Of a DNA stretch of 64,000 nt, positions 7,940-16,983 are shown piece by piece (positions within the stretch are counted from its first letter, which is position 1; the number at the start of each line of letters is the position of its first letter). The position numbers and the translations under genes are program-made. Source of the stretch: [Actinomadura] parvosata subsp. kistnae (lineage in GTDB: Bacteria > Actinomycetota > Actinomycetes > Streptosporangiales > Streptosporangiaceae); assembly GCF_900323885.1 (NCBI RefSeq), contig NZ_OOHJ01000030.1, positions 558,001 through 622,000 on the forward strand, written 5' to 3'. Below the pieces are notes generated by a model. The model was given only the letters and a program-made list of their open reading frames with translations, did not search any database and was not told the DNA's origin.

Positions 7940-8926
7940 TCAGTGCTGCTGGAGCTTGGCGAGCAGCAGGTTCGAGTCGTTCCCGGTCAGGTTGGCGCCG
8001 TTGGTCACGTAGGCCCGGTGTCCTCGGACGGCGACGGCCGTGGTGCCCTGCATGCCGTCGCCGGCGTCCAGGAGGGTTTCGTGGGTGCCGTCCGCGGCGA
8101 CCCGTACGAGCTGGCTGGACTGGTTGATCGCGGCGAGGATCTCGGTGCCGCGGCCGGTGAAGTCGAAGTCGTCGATGCCCGCCAGCCCCGTGGCCCGCAC
8201 CTCGGCCCGGCCGGGGCCGCCGCCCCTGGTCAGCGGGATGCGGACGATGGTGCCGCGGTCGGAGTTGCCGGCCCACACGGCGCCGTCGTGGATCTTCATG
8301 CCGTTGGCGCCGAAGAACGAGCCGGGCGCCAGGGCCGGGTCCGCCGACCACACGGTGGCCGTGCCGCCGTGCAGCGGGGCCTGCCAGATGCGCCCGCCGG
8401 TCGAGTCGGTGACCAGGAAGCGGTCCCGTTCGCCGTCGATGACCAGGGCGTTCGGCATGGTGTCGGCGGGCAGCGGCACGACGAGCCGCGGCGCGCCGGA
8501 GGAGCGGACCTGCCAGATGCCGGTCAGCCCGCCCTGCCCGGCGGAGTAGAGGAAGTACAGGGCGCCGCTGCCTGACCGGGCGACGCCGGTGACCACCGGG
8601 TCCCCGACGACCGGGGTGGTGCCGCCGCCGCCCGGAGGCGGCGGCATGGTGACGAGCACCTGGACCGAACCGTCCCGCGCGACCCGCACCACCTGGCGGG
8701 CGGGGATCATGCCGACGACCACGCCGCCGCCGGGCTCCAGGGCGATGCTCTCGGCGGCCTGCCCCGCCGCCCGGTCGAAGTGGGCGAGGACGCGCACCTC
8801 GCCCAGGCGGGTGCCGGGATGCATCGGAGTGGCGGCCGCGGCGCTTGTGGTGCCCGTGGCGAGCAGGGCGGCGAGGCCGAGTGTGGCGGCGCGCCGCCGG
8901 AGCCCGGTGGGCCGGTGGAGGGACAT
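7940..8926 (-). CDS. Secreted SMP-30/ScyD-like beta-propeller protein
   Basis: 328 residues. The N-terminus has an Arg-rich n-region and a Sec signal ending near 'TTSAAAATP'. The mature part is a six-blade-type propeller with repeated blade motifs ('NALVIDGERDRFLVTDSTGG', 'SFFGANGMKIHDGAVWAGN', 'IDDFDFTGRGTEILAAIN'), like SMP-30/gluconolactonase or ScyD/ScyE proteins. A proline/glycine loop 'MPPPPGGGGTTP' interrupts one blade. The ATG at 8926 follows GAAAGGAAG; 8962 is a longer but weaker start. It is divergent from a TetR gene, with three operator copies between them, so it is very likely the repressor's target. Either lactonase activity or ligand binding is possible. Confidence 0.82.
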   Translation of the reverse strand: MSLHRPTGLRRRAATLGLAALLATGTTSAAAATPMHPGTRLGEVRVLAHFDRAAGQAAESIALEPGGGVVVGMIPARQVVRVARDGSVQVLVTMPPPPGGGGTTPVVGDPVVTGVARSGSGALYFLYSAGQGGLTGIWQVRSSGAPRLVVPLPADTMPNALVIDGERDRFLVTDSTGGRIWQAPLHGGTATVWSADPALAPGSFFGANGMKIHDGAVWAGNSDRGTIVRIPLTRGGGPGRAEVRATGLAGIDDFDFTGRGTEILAAINQSSQLVRVAADGTHETLLDAGDGMQGTTAVAVRGHRAYVTNGANLTGNDSNLLLAKLQQH

Positions 8927-8983
8927 GGCTTCCTTTCGGTGGTGCCGGGCAGGGGCAGGCAAGGCCGGTTCTCCCGCCGCGGA

Positions 8984-9058
8984 CTGTATCGCTCAGTACA
9001 GAGCGGTCTGCCACAGACTGTATCAGCGAGTACAGAAGCTCTGTACCATGAGATACAG
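8984..9058. promoter_or_regulatory. Triple TetR operator
   Basis: Three 18-bp sites of the form CTGTA-N8-TACAG: 8984-9001, 9018-9035 and 9041-9058. Start-to-start distances are 34 and 23 bp. All lie between the divergent SMP-30-like gene and the TetR gene at 9077. The near-identical half-sites and multiple copies strongly suggest cooperative repression of both promoters by that TetR protein. Confidence 0.85.
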
Positions 9059-9076
9059 AACACCGGAGGAGGCTCC

Positions 9077-9691
9077 ATGGGGCACACCCCGACCACCGCG
9101 CGGGGCCGCGCGACCCGAGGGCGCATCCTCGACGCGGCAGCGGACCTCATCCAGCGGCACGGCGTCGCGGCGGTGACGCTGGACGCGGTCGAGCGCGCCG
9201 CGGGGGTCGGCCGGAGCCAGCTCTACCACTACTTCGACGACCGCGACGACCTCATCCGCTCGGTCGTGCACGCCACCGTGGACAAGGTGCTGGCCGCGCA
9301 GGAACCGCTGCTCCTGGAGGTCGGCTCCCTAGCCGGCATCGAGCGCTGGTTCGACGCGATCGTGGCCAACGGAACGCGGCAGGACGCGGTGGGCGGTTGC
9401 GCGATCGGCTCGCTGGCCAGCCAGCTCGGCGGCCAGGACGAGCTCACCCGGCAGGCGTTCGTGGACGCCTTCGCGCGCTGGGAGGCGCCCCTCATCGCGG
9501 GCCTGCGCTGGATGCAGGAGTCGGGCGAGCTGCGCCCGGACGTGGACGTGACGGAGCTGGCCGACCTCACCATGGCCGCGATCCAGGGCGGCCTCCTGCT
9601 GGCCCAGATCCGCCGCACCCCTGACCAGCTCCGTCACGCGCTGAACGGCGCGCGGGCGGCGCTGAAGGACGCGCTCACGTCCCCGCCCTGA
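9077..9691 (+). CDS. TetR-family regulator (divergent from the SMP-30-like gene)
   Basis: 204 residues. The N-terminal helix-turn-helix spans about residues 12-58, with 'AAVTLDAVERAAGVGRSQLY' as turn and recognition helix, followed by 'HYFDDRDDLIRSVV'. The C-terminal half resembles the TetR_C_6-type ligand domain ('RWFDAIVANG', 'CAIGSLASQL'). GGAGGAGG precedes the ATG at 9077; the frame is open to 8780, but that segment overlaps the operators. It probably represses itself and the propeller gene. The inducer is unknown. Confidence 0.92.
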   Translation: MGHTPTTARGRATRGRILDAAADLIQRHGVAAVTLDAVERAAGVGRSQLYHYFDDRDDLIRSVVHATVDKVLAAQEPLLLEVGSLAGIERWFDAIVANGTRQDAVGGCAIGSLASQLGGQDELTRQAFVDAFARWEAPLIAGLRWMQESGELRPDVDVTELADLTMAAIQGGLLLAQIRRTPDQLRHALNGARAALKDALTSPP

Positions 9692-9743
9692 ACGCGGGAA
9701 ACTCTTTTTTGAACGTACGATCCAGATAAGCTAGGGTGGGGCC

Positions 9744-10322
9744 ATGGCGAGGACCCGGGAGTTCGACACCGAGGCGGCGGTGAGCCGCGCGATGGAGCTG
9801 TTCTGGACGCGCGGCTACGAGGCGACCACCGTGCGCGACCTGACCCGGCACCTGGGGCTCGGGCAGGGCTCCCTCTACGCCGCGTTCGGCGACAAGGACG
9901 GCCTCTACCGGGCCGCGCTGGAGCACTACCGCAGCACGCTCGCCGCGGATGCCCTGCGCCGCCTGGAGGAGGGGGCCGATGCCCGCTCGGCGATCCGCGC
10001 GATGCTGGCCGAGCGCGTGCGCATCGCCGTCGAGCACGAGGGCCGGGGCTGCCTGGCGGTCAACGCCGCCTGCGAGCGCCTGCCGCAGGACCCGCCGACC
10101 AGGCGCATCGTGCGCGACATGCAGGACGTCGGCCGCGACGCCATCGCCGAGGTGCTGCGGGTCGCGGCCGAACGGGGCGAGATCGCGGCGCGGCACGACC
10201 CGCACACGCTCGCCGCGTTCCTGGTCACCTTCCTCGACGGCCTGCTGGTGTCCGCCAAGATCACGCCGGACGCCCGGGCCCTCGAATCGCTCGTGGAGGT
10301 GGCGCTCGCCGCCCTCGATTGA
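9744..10322 (+). CDS. TetR-family regulator
   Basis: 192 residues. The helix-turn-helix is at residues 8-52 ('WTRGYEATTVRDLTRHLGLG', then 'GSLYAAFGDKDGLYRAALE'), and the C-terminal domain has the conserved 'GCLAVNAACERLP' segment of TetR_C_16-like repressors. It lies 52 bp after the previous TetR gene and 50 bp before the start of a decayed epoxide hydrolase, which was probably its former target. AT-rich sequence with CGTACG (about 9713-9718) just upstream could hold its operator. Confidence 0.92.
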   Translation: MARTREFDTEAAVSRAMELFWTRGYEATTVRDLTRHLGLGQGSLYAAFGDKDGLYRAALEHYRSTLAADALRRLEEGADARSAIRAMLAERVRIAVEHEGRGCLAVNAACERLPQDPPTRRIVRDMQDVGRDAIAEVLRVAAERGEIAARHDPHTLAAFLVTFLDGLLVSAKITPDARALESLVEVALAALD

Positions 10323-10372
10323 TTTTTTCACGCCCCAAATCTGTATCAAGCGATCCACAATAAGGAGTACCC

Positions 10373-11127
10373 GTGTTCGACCACGACGGAATCCCCGTCC
10401 GCACCGGCCGCGCCGCCGTCAACGGCACGAGCCTGCACTACCGCACGGCCGGCTCCGGGCCGGCGGTGGTGCTGCTGCACGGCGTGCCGAAGACCGGCTA
10501 CCACTGGGCGCGCTCGGCCACGAGCGCTACGCCGTGATCGGCGAGGACTGGGGAGCGGTGATCGGCTACCAGCTCGCCGCCCGGCACCGCGAGCACGTCA
10601 CCGCCCTCGTGTTCGCCGAGGCGCTGTTCCCGGGTTCGGCTTCGAGGAGCACACCGCGCTCACCCCCGAGAACGTCTCCGGCGGCATGCACCTGTGGCAT
10701 CTGGGCTTCTACTTCCAGCCGGACGTCCCGGAGATGCTGATCGCCGGGCACGAGCGCGAGCTGATCACGTACATGATCAAGTTCGAGCGTAGCCGCCCGG
10801 ACAGCGCCACCCCCGACGCGATCGACGAGTACGTGCGCTGCTACTCGATGCCCGGCGGCATCCGCGCGATGCTGTCGATCTACCGGGCGATGCTCGTCGA
10901 CGCGGAGCAGAACCGGCAGGCCGCGCGGCGGAAGCTGGACATCCCGTGCTGGCGCTCGGCGGTTCGGCGTTCATCGGCGACCGCAACGAGTCACAGATGC
11001 GGCTCATGGCCCACGACGTCACCGGTCACGTCTTCGACGCCGGCCACGACCTCGCCGAGGAGGTGCCGACGAGATGGCCGGCGTCGTCCTGCCGTTCCTG
11101 GCGGCGCAGTCGGCGGCCGCCGCCTGA
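10373..11127 (+). pseudogene. Decayed alpha/beta-hydrolase (epoxide-hydrolase-like)
   Basis: A GTG start with TAAGGAG opens a good N-terminus ('LHYRTAGSGPAVVLLHGVPK'), which runs out at 'GYHW'. In another frame the sequence resumes at 'LGHERYAVIGEDWGAVIGYQ', so about 50-60 codons of the fold, including the usual 'DLRGHG' region, are missing and the frame is shifted. Further shifts occur near 10632, 10942 and 11072, the second at a CCC run where CCCC would restore 'DIPVLALGGSAFIGDRN'. The nucleophile position reads GEDWGA and the final 'AGHDLAEEV' His motif is still recognisable. The internal deletion makes it non-functional even if the single-base shifts are sequencing errors. Confidence 0.82.
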
Positions 11128-11601
11128 GCGCGACGCCCACGGGCCGCCGTCATGAGGCCTCCAGCTCGATGGTGGTACCGGCGGGTCGGAGCGCAGCGTG
11201 AGCCGGGCGACGTTCTGCCGGGCCAGCCAGAGGCCCCGCCCCTCCGGGCTGCCGGGATCCGGAAGCCGCCCGGGGTCCGCGGCGCCTCCTGGCCCGCGAT
11301 CGTCGATCCGGCAGTAGAGCCGCCGGCCGACGTGCCACAGGCGCAGCCGCCCGCTGCCGCCGCCGTGCCGGACGGCGTTGGTGGTGATCTCGTTGACCGC
11401 CACGACGAAGCGGTACAGGCCGAGGCCGGTCAGGCCCCACAGCCCGCACAGGCGTTCCACCTCGTGCCGGATGGCGACGAGCGTGCCGAGGTCGAAGTCG
11501 CGCAGCAGCAGGACGCGGGCGGCCTGCGCCCCCGGTGCGGCGGATCCGCGCGGTCGCTGCGGCCCGGGCTGCCGGTCGGTGGGTTCGGATGCGCTCATCA
11601 T
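11026..11601 (-). CDS. Anti-sigma-type HATPase serine kinase, 3' end frameshifted
   Basis: GHKL ATP-binding domain: 'YRFVVAVNEITTNAVRHGGG' holds the N-box, 'CRIDDRGPGG' the G1 box and 'EGRGLWLARQNVARLTL' the G2 region, as in RsbW/SpoIIAB-like kinases that phosphorylate STAS partners. As written, the frame runs on to 11026 over unrelated DNA. One added base near 11195-11200 would instead give '...PAGTTIELEAS' and a stop at 11150, the usual family ending, so I regard 11150 as the true end. The start overlaps the SpoIIE stop (ATGATGA at 11598-11601 on the minus strand), giving translational coupling. It probably acts on the STAS protein at 13557-13868. Confidence 0.85.
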   Translation of the reverse strand: MMSASEPTDRQPGPQRPRGSAAPGAQAARVLLLRDFDLGTLVAIRHEVERLCGLWGLTGLGLYRFVVAVNEITTNAVRHGGGSGRLRLWHVGRRLYCRIDDRGPGGAADPGRLPDPGSPEGRGLWLARQNVARLTLRSDPPVPPSSWRPHDGGPWASRSGGGRRLRRQERQDDAGHLVGTSSARSWPASKT

Positions 11602-13496
11602 GGCCCGCCTGCCGGGCTCGGGCCGCCGAGCGGGCGGGCGGCCAGGATGCAGGTGTCGTCGTCGGGGTTGGCGTGATCGAGCTGGTTGACCAGATCGGCC
11701 ACGGGGTGCGGCGCCGGCTCCGCCGTGATGCGGTTCAGCACGGCGAGCACGGGGGCCAGGCCCTGCTCCGAGCTCTGGTGGCGCTGCTCGACGAGGCCGT
11801 CGGTGTAGAGCAGCAGCACGTCACCGGGCCTCAGGGACGTGACGGTGGTCGGGTATTCGGCGGCCGGGAAGGCGCCGAGCAGCGGCCCGTCGGGCTGCTC
11901 CAGCTCAACGGTGACGCCGGCGCGGGCCAGCAGCGGCGCCGGGTGGCCCGCCCGCGCCCACACCAGGCGGTTGCGGCCGGGCTCGTAGCGGGCCACCACC
12001 GCCGTGGCGGTCACGGGCAGCAGGTTCGGCTGCGCCGCGACGTGGCCGTCGGCGAACAGCAGCCGGTTGAGGGCGGTCAGCAGCCGGCCGGGGTCGTCGG
12101 TGGTGGTGACGGCGAGCGCGGCCAGGCCGTGGCGGAGCTGGGCCATGGCGGCGGCGGCCTCCATGCCGTGGCCGGCCACGTCCCCGACCGACAGCAGGAC
12201 GTTGCCGTTGCCGGTCGGGGTGGCGTGGTACCAGTCGCCGCCGACGCGGCTGGCCTTCTCCGCGGGCAGGTAGCGGACCGCGACCCGCAGGCCCGGCAGG
12301 TCGATCGGCTCCTGCGGCATCGGCAGGACGATCTGCTGCAGCCTGGTCACGACCCGGTGCTCGGCGGCCAGGCTCTGCTGCTGGGCGCGCAGCTGCCGCT
12401 CGGCCTCGGTCAGCCGCAGGCGGCTGATCTCGCCGGCGGTCACGTCCTGGACGATGCCGTACACCTTGACAGGCCGGCCTTCGGTGTCACGCACCGCGTC
12501 GACGACGGTCCGGACGTGCTTGATCCGGCCGCCCAGGCGGATGCGGTAGGTCACATCGACGGCCTCGCCGCGGCCGAACGCCTCGGCGGCCCGGGCACGC
12601 ACGGGCAGGTCATCGGGGACGATCAGGGCCTCGGTCTCCTCCCGGGACAGGGGGCCTTCGGAGGGGGCACGCTCATAGACGCGGTACAGCCCGTCCGACC
12701 AGAGGACCTGCCCCGTGACGAGGTCCCACTCGCCCCAGCCGAGATTGCCCAGGCGCTCGGTCTGGGCGATGCGCTCGGCCAGGCGCGTCTCCTCGTCGTG
12801 GCGGATCCAGCTGTTGAGCAGCCCGGCGCCGACCGGCCACACCTTGACCGTGAGCAGGATCTCCGCGGGCGCGCGCTCGGCCGGGCTGAGGTAGGGAAGC
12901 GGGCCGATCTGCCGGGGCAGGCCGTCGCGCAGCGTCTGGTGCCAGGCGTCCCAGATCGGGCCGTCCACGATCGCGGGATAGATCTCGCTCATCCTGTGCC
13001 CGATCAGCTGCGCGCCGCTGCGTCCGGACAGGTCGAGCACGGCGGGGCTCGCGGCGGCGAAGGTGTAGTCGTCGACCTGTCCCGTCGCCGTGTACCGCGG
13101 GATGAGCAGGACATGCCGGCCGGCGAGCCCGTCGAGGATCTGCTGCACCGCCTGGATCCAGGCTTCGCCCGAGGAGGACGGGCGCGGGGCCGGCGCGGGA
13201 GCGGCCTGGTCCTGAGCAGGCCGCAGGGCGGCCTCCAGCATCGCGGAGACGAAGGGAGGCCCGCGTGGGGGTTCCTTCTCCAGCGCCGCGAGCAGTTCGG
13301 CGGCCAGCTCGTGGGCCGGCCGCCGCTGCTCGGCCGCCAGCCGCACCAGGTAGGCGTGGGCCTCGCCCAGCCGGCAGCCGGCCCGGCCGGCCAGCAGCCC
13401 GCTGGCCTGCCCCAGCACGATGTCCGGAGGCGGCTGCGCCTTGCCGATGCGGGCGTCGAGGTCGGCCAGCCGGCTGCGATAGCCCTCCGGATTCAT
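11598..13496 (-). CDS. ANTAR-PAS-PAS-SpoIIE phosphatase
   Basis: 632 residues. Residues about 5-70 resemble an ANTAR domain ('ADLDARIGKAQPPPDIVLGQ', 'RLGEAHAYLVRLAAEQRR'). One PAS-like sensor lies at about 110-220 and a second PAS with PAC tail at about 245-345 ('NLGWGEWDLVTGQVLWSDGL', 'KVYGIVQDVTAGE'). The C-terminal PP2C/SpoIIE phosphatase at about 385-625 has metal-binding motifs 'RVGGDWYHA', 'SVGDVAGHGMEAAAAMAQL' and 'LLYTDGLVEQR'. It would dephosphorylate the STAS protein encoded just upstream. An RNA-binding ANTAR domain on a SpoIIE phosphatase suggests a link to antitermination, but ANTAR can also serve only in dimerisation. Middle gene of a STAS-SpoIIE-HATPase operon. Confidence 0.9.
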   Translation of the reverse strand: MNPEGYRSRLADLDARIGKAQPPPDIVLGQASGLLAGRAGCRLGEAHAYLVRLAAEQRRPAHELAAELLAALEKEPPRGPPFVSAMLEAALRPAQDQAAPAPAPRPSSSGEAWIQAVQQILDGLAGRHVLLIPRYTATGQVDDYTFAAASPAVLDLSGRSGAQLIGHRMSEIYPAIVDGPIWDAWHQTLRDGLPRQIGPLPYLSPAERAPAEILLTVKVWPVGAGLLNSWIRHDEETRLAERIAQTERLGNLGWGEWDLVTGQVLWSDGLYRVYERAPSEGPLSREETEALIVPDDLPVRARAAEAFGRGEAVDVTYRIRLGGRIKHVRTVVDAVRDTEGRPVKVYGIVQDVTAGEISRLRLTEAERQLRAQQQSLAAEHRVVTRLQQIVLPMPQEPIDLPGLRVAVRYLPAEKASRVGGDWYHATPTGNGNVLLSVGDVAGHGMEAAAAMAQLRHGLAALAVTTTDDPGRLLTALNRLLFADGHVAAQPNLLPVTATAVVARYEPGRNRLVWARAGHPAPLLARAGVTVELEQPDGPLLGAFPAAEYPTTVTSLRPGDVLLLYTDGLVEQRHQSSEQGLAPVLAVLNRITAEPAPHPVADLVNQLDHANPDDDTCILAARPLGGPSPAGGP

Positions 13497-13556
13497 CAGC
13501 CGCTGCCATGAGGCACGTAGCCGCAGGTCGCCATCACCCTCGCCCTTCTCGCGCGC

Positions 13557-13868
13557 TCAGGCCAGGCCGAAGGCGGCCAGCAGCCCCATGGTCCGCAGCT
13601 GATCCGAGATGCGGCGGTTCGGGCCGACCACGCGAAACTCGGAGCGGGCCGCGTTCGCCATGCGCATCGCGTTGACCAGCACACCGACCCCGGTGGAGTC
13701 GATGAACGTCACGGCGGACAGATCCACCCGCACGGCCGCCGGACGGTACTCGGTCACGGCTTCCTTGATCCTCTTGTTGATCTCGGTGGAGTTGGTGAAG
13801 TCGATCTCGCCTCGCAGCGTGACCTGCAGAACCTCGTCGGTCCTCATCTCCATCGACGCCTCCTGCAT
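13557..13868 (-). CDS. STAS-domain anti-sigma-factor antagonist
   Basis: 103 residues from the ATG at 13868, chosen for the strong AAGGGGGAA just upstream; an ATG at 13910 is in frame but lacks this. 'VTLRGEIDFTNSTEINKRI' and 'VDLSAVTFIDSTGVGVLVNA' are textbook STAS motifs, with the phosphorylatable serine in IDSTG. First gene of the partner-switch operon with the SpoIIE phosphatase and the HATPase kinase, so all three parts (antagonist, phosphatase, kinase) are encoded together. The controlled sigma factor is not in the window. Confidence 0.92.
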   Translation of the reverse strand: MQEASMEMRTDEVLQVTLRGEIDFTNSTEINKRIKEAVTEYRPAAVRVDLSAVTFIDSTGVGVLVNAMRMANAARSEFRVVGPNRRISDQLRTMGLLAAFGLA

Positions 13869-14022
13869 GCGTTCCCCCTTCTCCGGTGCCGAGCGATGGG
13901 GCGACAGCATGAACGTGGCGATGCGATCGGACGCTCATTCTGCTCATGTAGGGCGCACTAGCGGCATTGTCCCGCAACCCGCCCGTCCTGTCATGGGACC
14001 GGCTCCCCCGCTCTCTCCTTGC

Positions 14023-16842
14023 TCAGCCGAGCGAGATCCGGTCGAGGTCGGGGGCCGCCGCCGCGTCGTTGTGCAGCTTGACGGTGTTCGCCCCGGCCCG
14101 CAGCGTGACCGGGATCGTGGTGGTGTAGGGCGTGTTGTTGCCCGTCCCGCTCACCTTCACCTCCACCGGGGTCCCGTCGTTGACGGTCACGACGTACGAC
14201 CGCTCGCCGTTGACGGTGAAGTCGACGAACAGCGTGTACGAGCCCGCCGCCGGCACCGTGACGTCCTCGAACAGCACGTAAGCGTCGGGGCCGCCGCCCA
14301 GGTTGCGTACCTTCTGCCCGCCGGAGCAGGCCGCGCAGCTCGTGATGCCGGCGTCGCCGATGCGGTTGCGCGAGTCCTCGGCCTCCCGCATGAACACCCG
14401 GTCGGCCGGGCGGGGCCGGACGCGGAGCTGGCGGGTGACGGTGCCGGGCCGGCCGAGCAGGCGGAAGGACGCGCTGATCGGGACGTCGGCCGCGCTCACC
14501 TCGCCGGGCGACGTGATCGTCCACGAGCCGGTCAGGGTCTGCCCGAGGCGCAGGGTGGCCGCGGTGGCGGGGCCGCCCTCGACGGTCCAGCCGGCGGGGG
14601 CGGCCGGGGCGAGGCTCACCTGGTCGAGCGCCTCGTCGTCGTCGAGGCGGAGGGTGGCCGACACGTTGAGCGTCTGCCGTCCCGGGCCGACCCACTGCAG
14701 GCCGGAGGGGTCGACGGTCATCGTGGTCCGCGGCGGGCCGGGCGCGGCCGGCATGGGGGCGATCGCGATGCGGTCCACGCCCGCCGCCCCGGTCAGCGCG
14801 ATCGTGTTGGCTCCGGCCTTGAGGGTGACGGGCAGGGAGGTGGCGGCGGGCACGTCCGGGTTGTCGCCCGGCACCCGTACCTCGGTGGGGGCCGCGCCGT
14901 TGACGGAGATCGACAGCGGGGCCGGCGCGGCGGCGGTGTGGTCGATCCGGAGACGGTACTCGCCGGCGGCCGGGGCGGTCACGTCCCGGTAGGTGAGCGT
15001 GCCGCCGGACAGCCCCGTCACCTGCGCCGAGCCCGAGCAGGCCGCGCAGCGCTCGACGCGCGCCCCGCCCGAGCGCCGCTGGTGCTCGGCCTCCAGCGGC
15101 AGGCTGCCGCGCGAGAGCGGGTAGGCGCGGGCGACCGCGATCTCGTCGATCCTGAGCTGCCGGTGGAAGCGCGGCGCCTGCGGGCCGGCCCAGGTGTCGA
15201 GCACCTCCAGCTTCACGTAGCGGGCGTGCCGCTCCCCCAGGTCGATGATCTGCACGCCGCGGGCGCTGGGCAGGGCGGCAGCCCGTACCGGCCGGCCCCA
15301 GTGCCTGCCGTCGTCGCTGACGTGGACGCGGTAGTTCTTGATGCGGGCGGAGTCCTCCGGGCGGCCGAAGGACTCCCTGGCGTAGACGGGTGACCATTCG
15401 CGCTGGTTGACGGCCAGGTACGCGATCCGCTCCCGCCGCCCGAGATCCAGGGTCACGGAGGCGGGCAGCCGGCCGCCCGCGTCCCAGAAGGTCTCGAAGC
15501 TGCCGTCCACCAGCTCGGGCGCGGTCGAGGTGACGCCGTCGAGGAAGCCGGTGCGGCCGGCGGTCTCGACCTTGAAGACGGTGTCGTAGTCGTCCCACGC
15601 GGTGATGCCGAGGATGGTCAGGTGGCCGCCGGACTGGGCGAAGCGCAAGGGCCGTCCGGTGCGCAGGTCGCTCACCCGGCGCACGCGGTAGCCGTTGTCG
15701 CGCAGCCGGACGTGGTCGGTGCTCGGCCGGGTGACGACGTGCACGTACTGGATGTCCGGGTCGTCGCGGCGGACGGTGATCACGCCGTGCGCGCCGTCGT
15801 TCCAGAAGCCCGGCTGCAGGCCGCCGTACATGTAGCCGCCGCCCTCGGTGGCCCGCAGCGACTCGCTGATCGGCGGGACCCACGTGGACATGAAGGCGTT
15901 GAACGCCTCCTGCTGGGGCGGGAACCGGCCGTTCACCATCGGCGTCTCGGCCATCAGCGACTTCATCGACGAGCCGGCGTTGGTGATGAAGCGGCCCGTG
16001 CTGAGGCGGACGTCCACCGGGTGGTCGCCGCCGTCGTACCACCAGTCGCCGGTGGTGGGCAGCTTGTAGTCGGCCTCGGTCAGGCGCGGCATGGGCGTCC
16101 AGGCGGCCTGCGGGTAGTCGTAGGGCGGCGTCATGCCGGTCTTCTGCTCGTTGCTGACCGTGTCCATGATCGGGGTGTCCTCGTTGTTGTTGCTCAGCAA
16201 CCAGGACGGGCGCCGCTCGCGGATCTGCTCGTACAGGCGGTGTTGTTCCCAGTACTCGTTGTCGTTGTCGATCCAGAACCCGGCCAGGTCCGGATACCGC
16301 TCCATGACCTCGAAGAACAGGTCGTAGCTGAACATGCCGAAGCCGGCCCGTGTCGTCAGGTCGACCCGCTGCCCCTTGTAGGCGGAGTAGGCAACCGAGT
16401 CGAGCGTCTCCACGCCCTGCTCGGCGTGCCACTGGGGGTCGTCGGTCATGTAGAGCAGGACCCGCACGCCCTTCTCCTTGCCCGCGGCGACCAGCTCGCC
16501 GAGCAGGTCCCGCTCGGTGGCGCAGCTGCCCGGGATCGCCGACGGCCACGGCCGCGCGTAGCCGAGCCTGCTGTGGAAGGTCGCGAGCACGATGTACGAG
16601 GCGCCGAGCTTGCGTGCCTCGTCCACCCAGTAGCCGGCGCTCCAGCCGCCGCCGGTGACGTCGCGTTCCCAGGCGGCGCAGTCGAGGTGCCTGGGCGCGG
16701 TGAACATGCCCCAGTGCAGGAACAGCCCGGCCGTGGCGTCGCGCAACCACTGCTGGCGCGGGTGGACGACCTCGGCCAGGGCGGGCGGAGCGGTGAGCAG
16801 GGCGGCGATCAGGGCGAGGACGAGGGCGGCTCTGAGTCTCAT
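14023..16842 (-). CDS. Secreted multidomain GH29-like glycosidase (alpha-L-fucosidase family)
   Basis: 939 residues from the ATG at 16842 (GAAGGGA upstream; the signal peptide starts here). Signal at 1-23. The catalytic TIM barrel spans about 25-430, with 'TAGLFLHWGMFTAP' (GH29 hallmark), 'YIVLATFHSRLGYARPW' and 'LAGFWIDNDNEYWE' near the expected nucleophile strand. F5/8C discoidin at about 434-575. A CBM35/6-like module with a CAACSG loop lies at 580-700, a NEW3-type spacer at 705-810, and a second CAACSG-bearing module at 815-939. A shorter paralogue is encoded at 29116-30906. It probably removes terminal fucose or a related sugar from plant polysaccharide outside the cell; the sugar is not proven. 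Confidence 0.85.
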   Translation of the reverse strand: MRLRAALVLALIAALLTAPPALAEVVHPRQQWLRDATAGLFLHWGMFTAPRHLDCAAWERDVTGGGWSAGYWVDEARKLGASYIVLATFHSRLGYARPWPSAIPGSCATERDLLGELVAAGKEKGVRVLLYMTDDPQWHAEQGVETLDSVAYSAYKGQRVDLTTRAGFGMFSYDLFFEVMERYPDLAGFWIDNDNEYWEQHRLYEQIRERRPSWLLSNNNEDTPIMDTVSNEQKTGMTPPYDYPQAAWTPMPRLTEADYKLPTTGDWWYDGGDHPVDVRLSTGRFITNAGSSMKSLMAETPMVNGRFPPQQEAFNAFMSTWVPPISESLRATEGGGYMYGGLQPGFWNDGAHGVITVRRDDPDIQYVHVVTRPSTDHVRLRDNGYRVRRVSDLRTGRPLRFAQSGGHLTILGITAWDDYDTVFKVETAGRTGFLDGVTSTAPELVDGSFETFWDAGGRLPASVTLDLGRRERIAYLAVNQREWSPVYARESFGRPEDSARIKNYRVHVSDDGRHWGRPVRAAALPSARGVQIIDLGERHARYVKLEVLDTWAGPQAPRFHRQLRIDEIAVARAYPLSRGSLPLEAEHQRRSGGARVERCAACSGSAQVTGLSGGTLTYRDVTAPAAGEYRLRIDHTAAAPAPLSISVNGAAPTEVRVPGDNPDVPAATSLPVTLKAGANTIALTGAAGVDRIAIAPMPAAPGPPRTTMTVDPSGLQWVGPGRQTLNVSATLRLDDDEALDQVSLAPAAPAGWTVEGGPATAATLRLGQTLTGSWTITSPGEVSAADVPISASFRLLGRPGTVTRQLRVRPRPADRVFMREAEDSRNRIGDAGITSCAACSGGQKVRNLGGGPDAYVLFEDVTVPAAGSYTLFVDFTVNGERSYVVTVNDGTPVEVKVSGTGNNTPYTTTIPVTLRAGANTVKLHNDAAAAPDLDRISLG

Positions 16843-16954
16843 GGGATGCGTCCCTTCAGACATCCGAGGGGTATCGCAGGCAGGCGGGCGAGTCAAGAGG
16901 CGGATTCCCGATCCGGCTTGACGGGCCGTCAGCGAAGTGATCCTATGACCCACG

Positions 16955-16971
16955 ATAGGAAAGTTTCCTAA
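16955..16971. promoter_or_regulatory. Palindromic operator shared with 21629-21645
   Basis: ATAGGAAAGTTTCCTAA, with perfect 7-bp arms (TAGGAAA/TTTCCTA) around a central G. It sits between the divergent GH29-like gene and the sugar-importer operon. The same 17-mer, with one arm-end and one central difference, lies in the next divergent promoter of the locus. It is a candidate site for one repressor controlling the whole polysaccharide locus. Confidence 0.75.
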
Positions 16972-16983
16972 TCTGGAGGGCGC

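Noticed and set aside
11535..13511. 658-codon plus-strand frame opposite the SpoIIE gene
   Set aside because: Composition is typical of an antisense shadow and the minus-strand protein has complete ANTAR/PAS/SpoIIE motifs.
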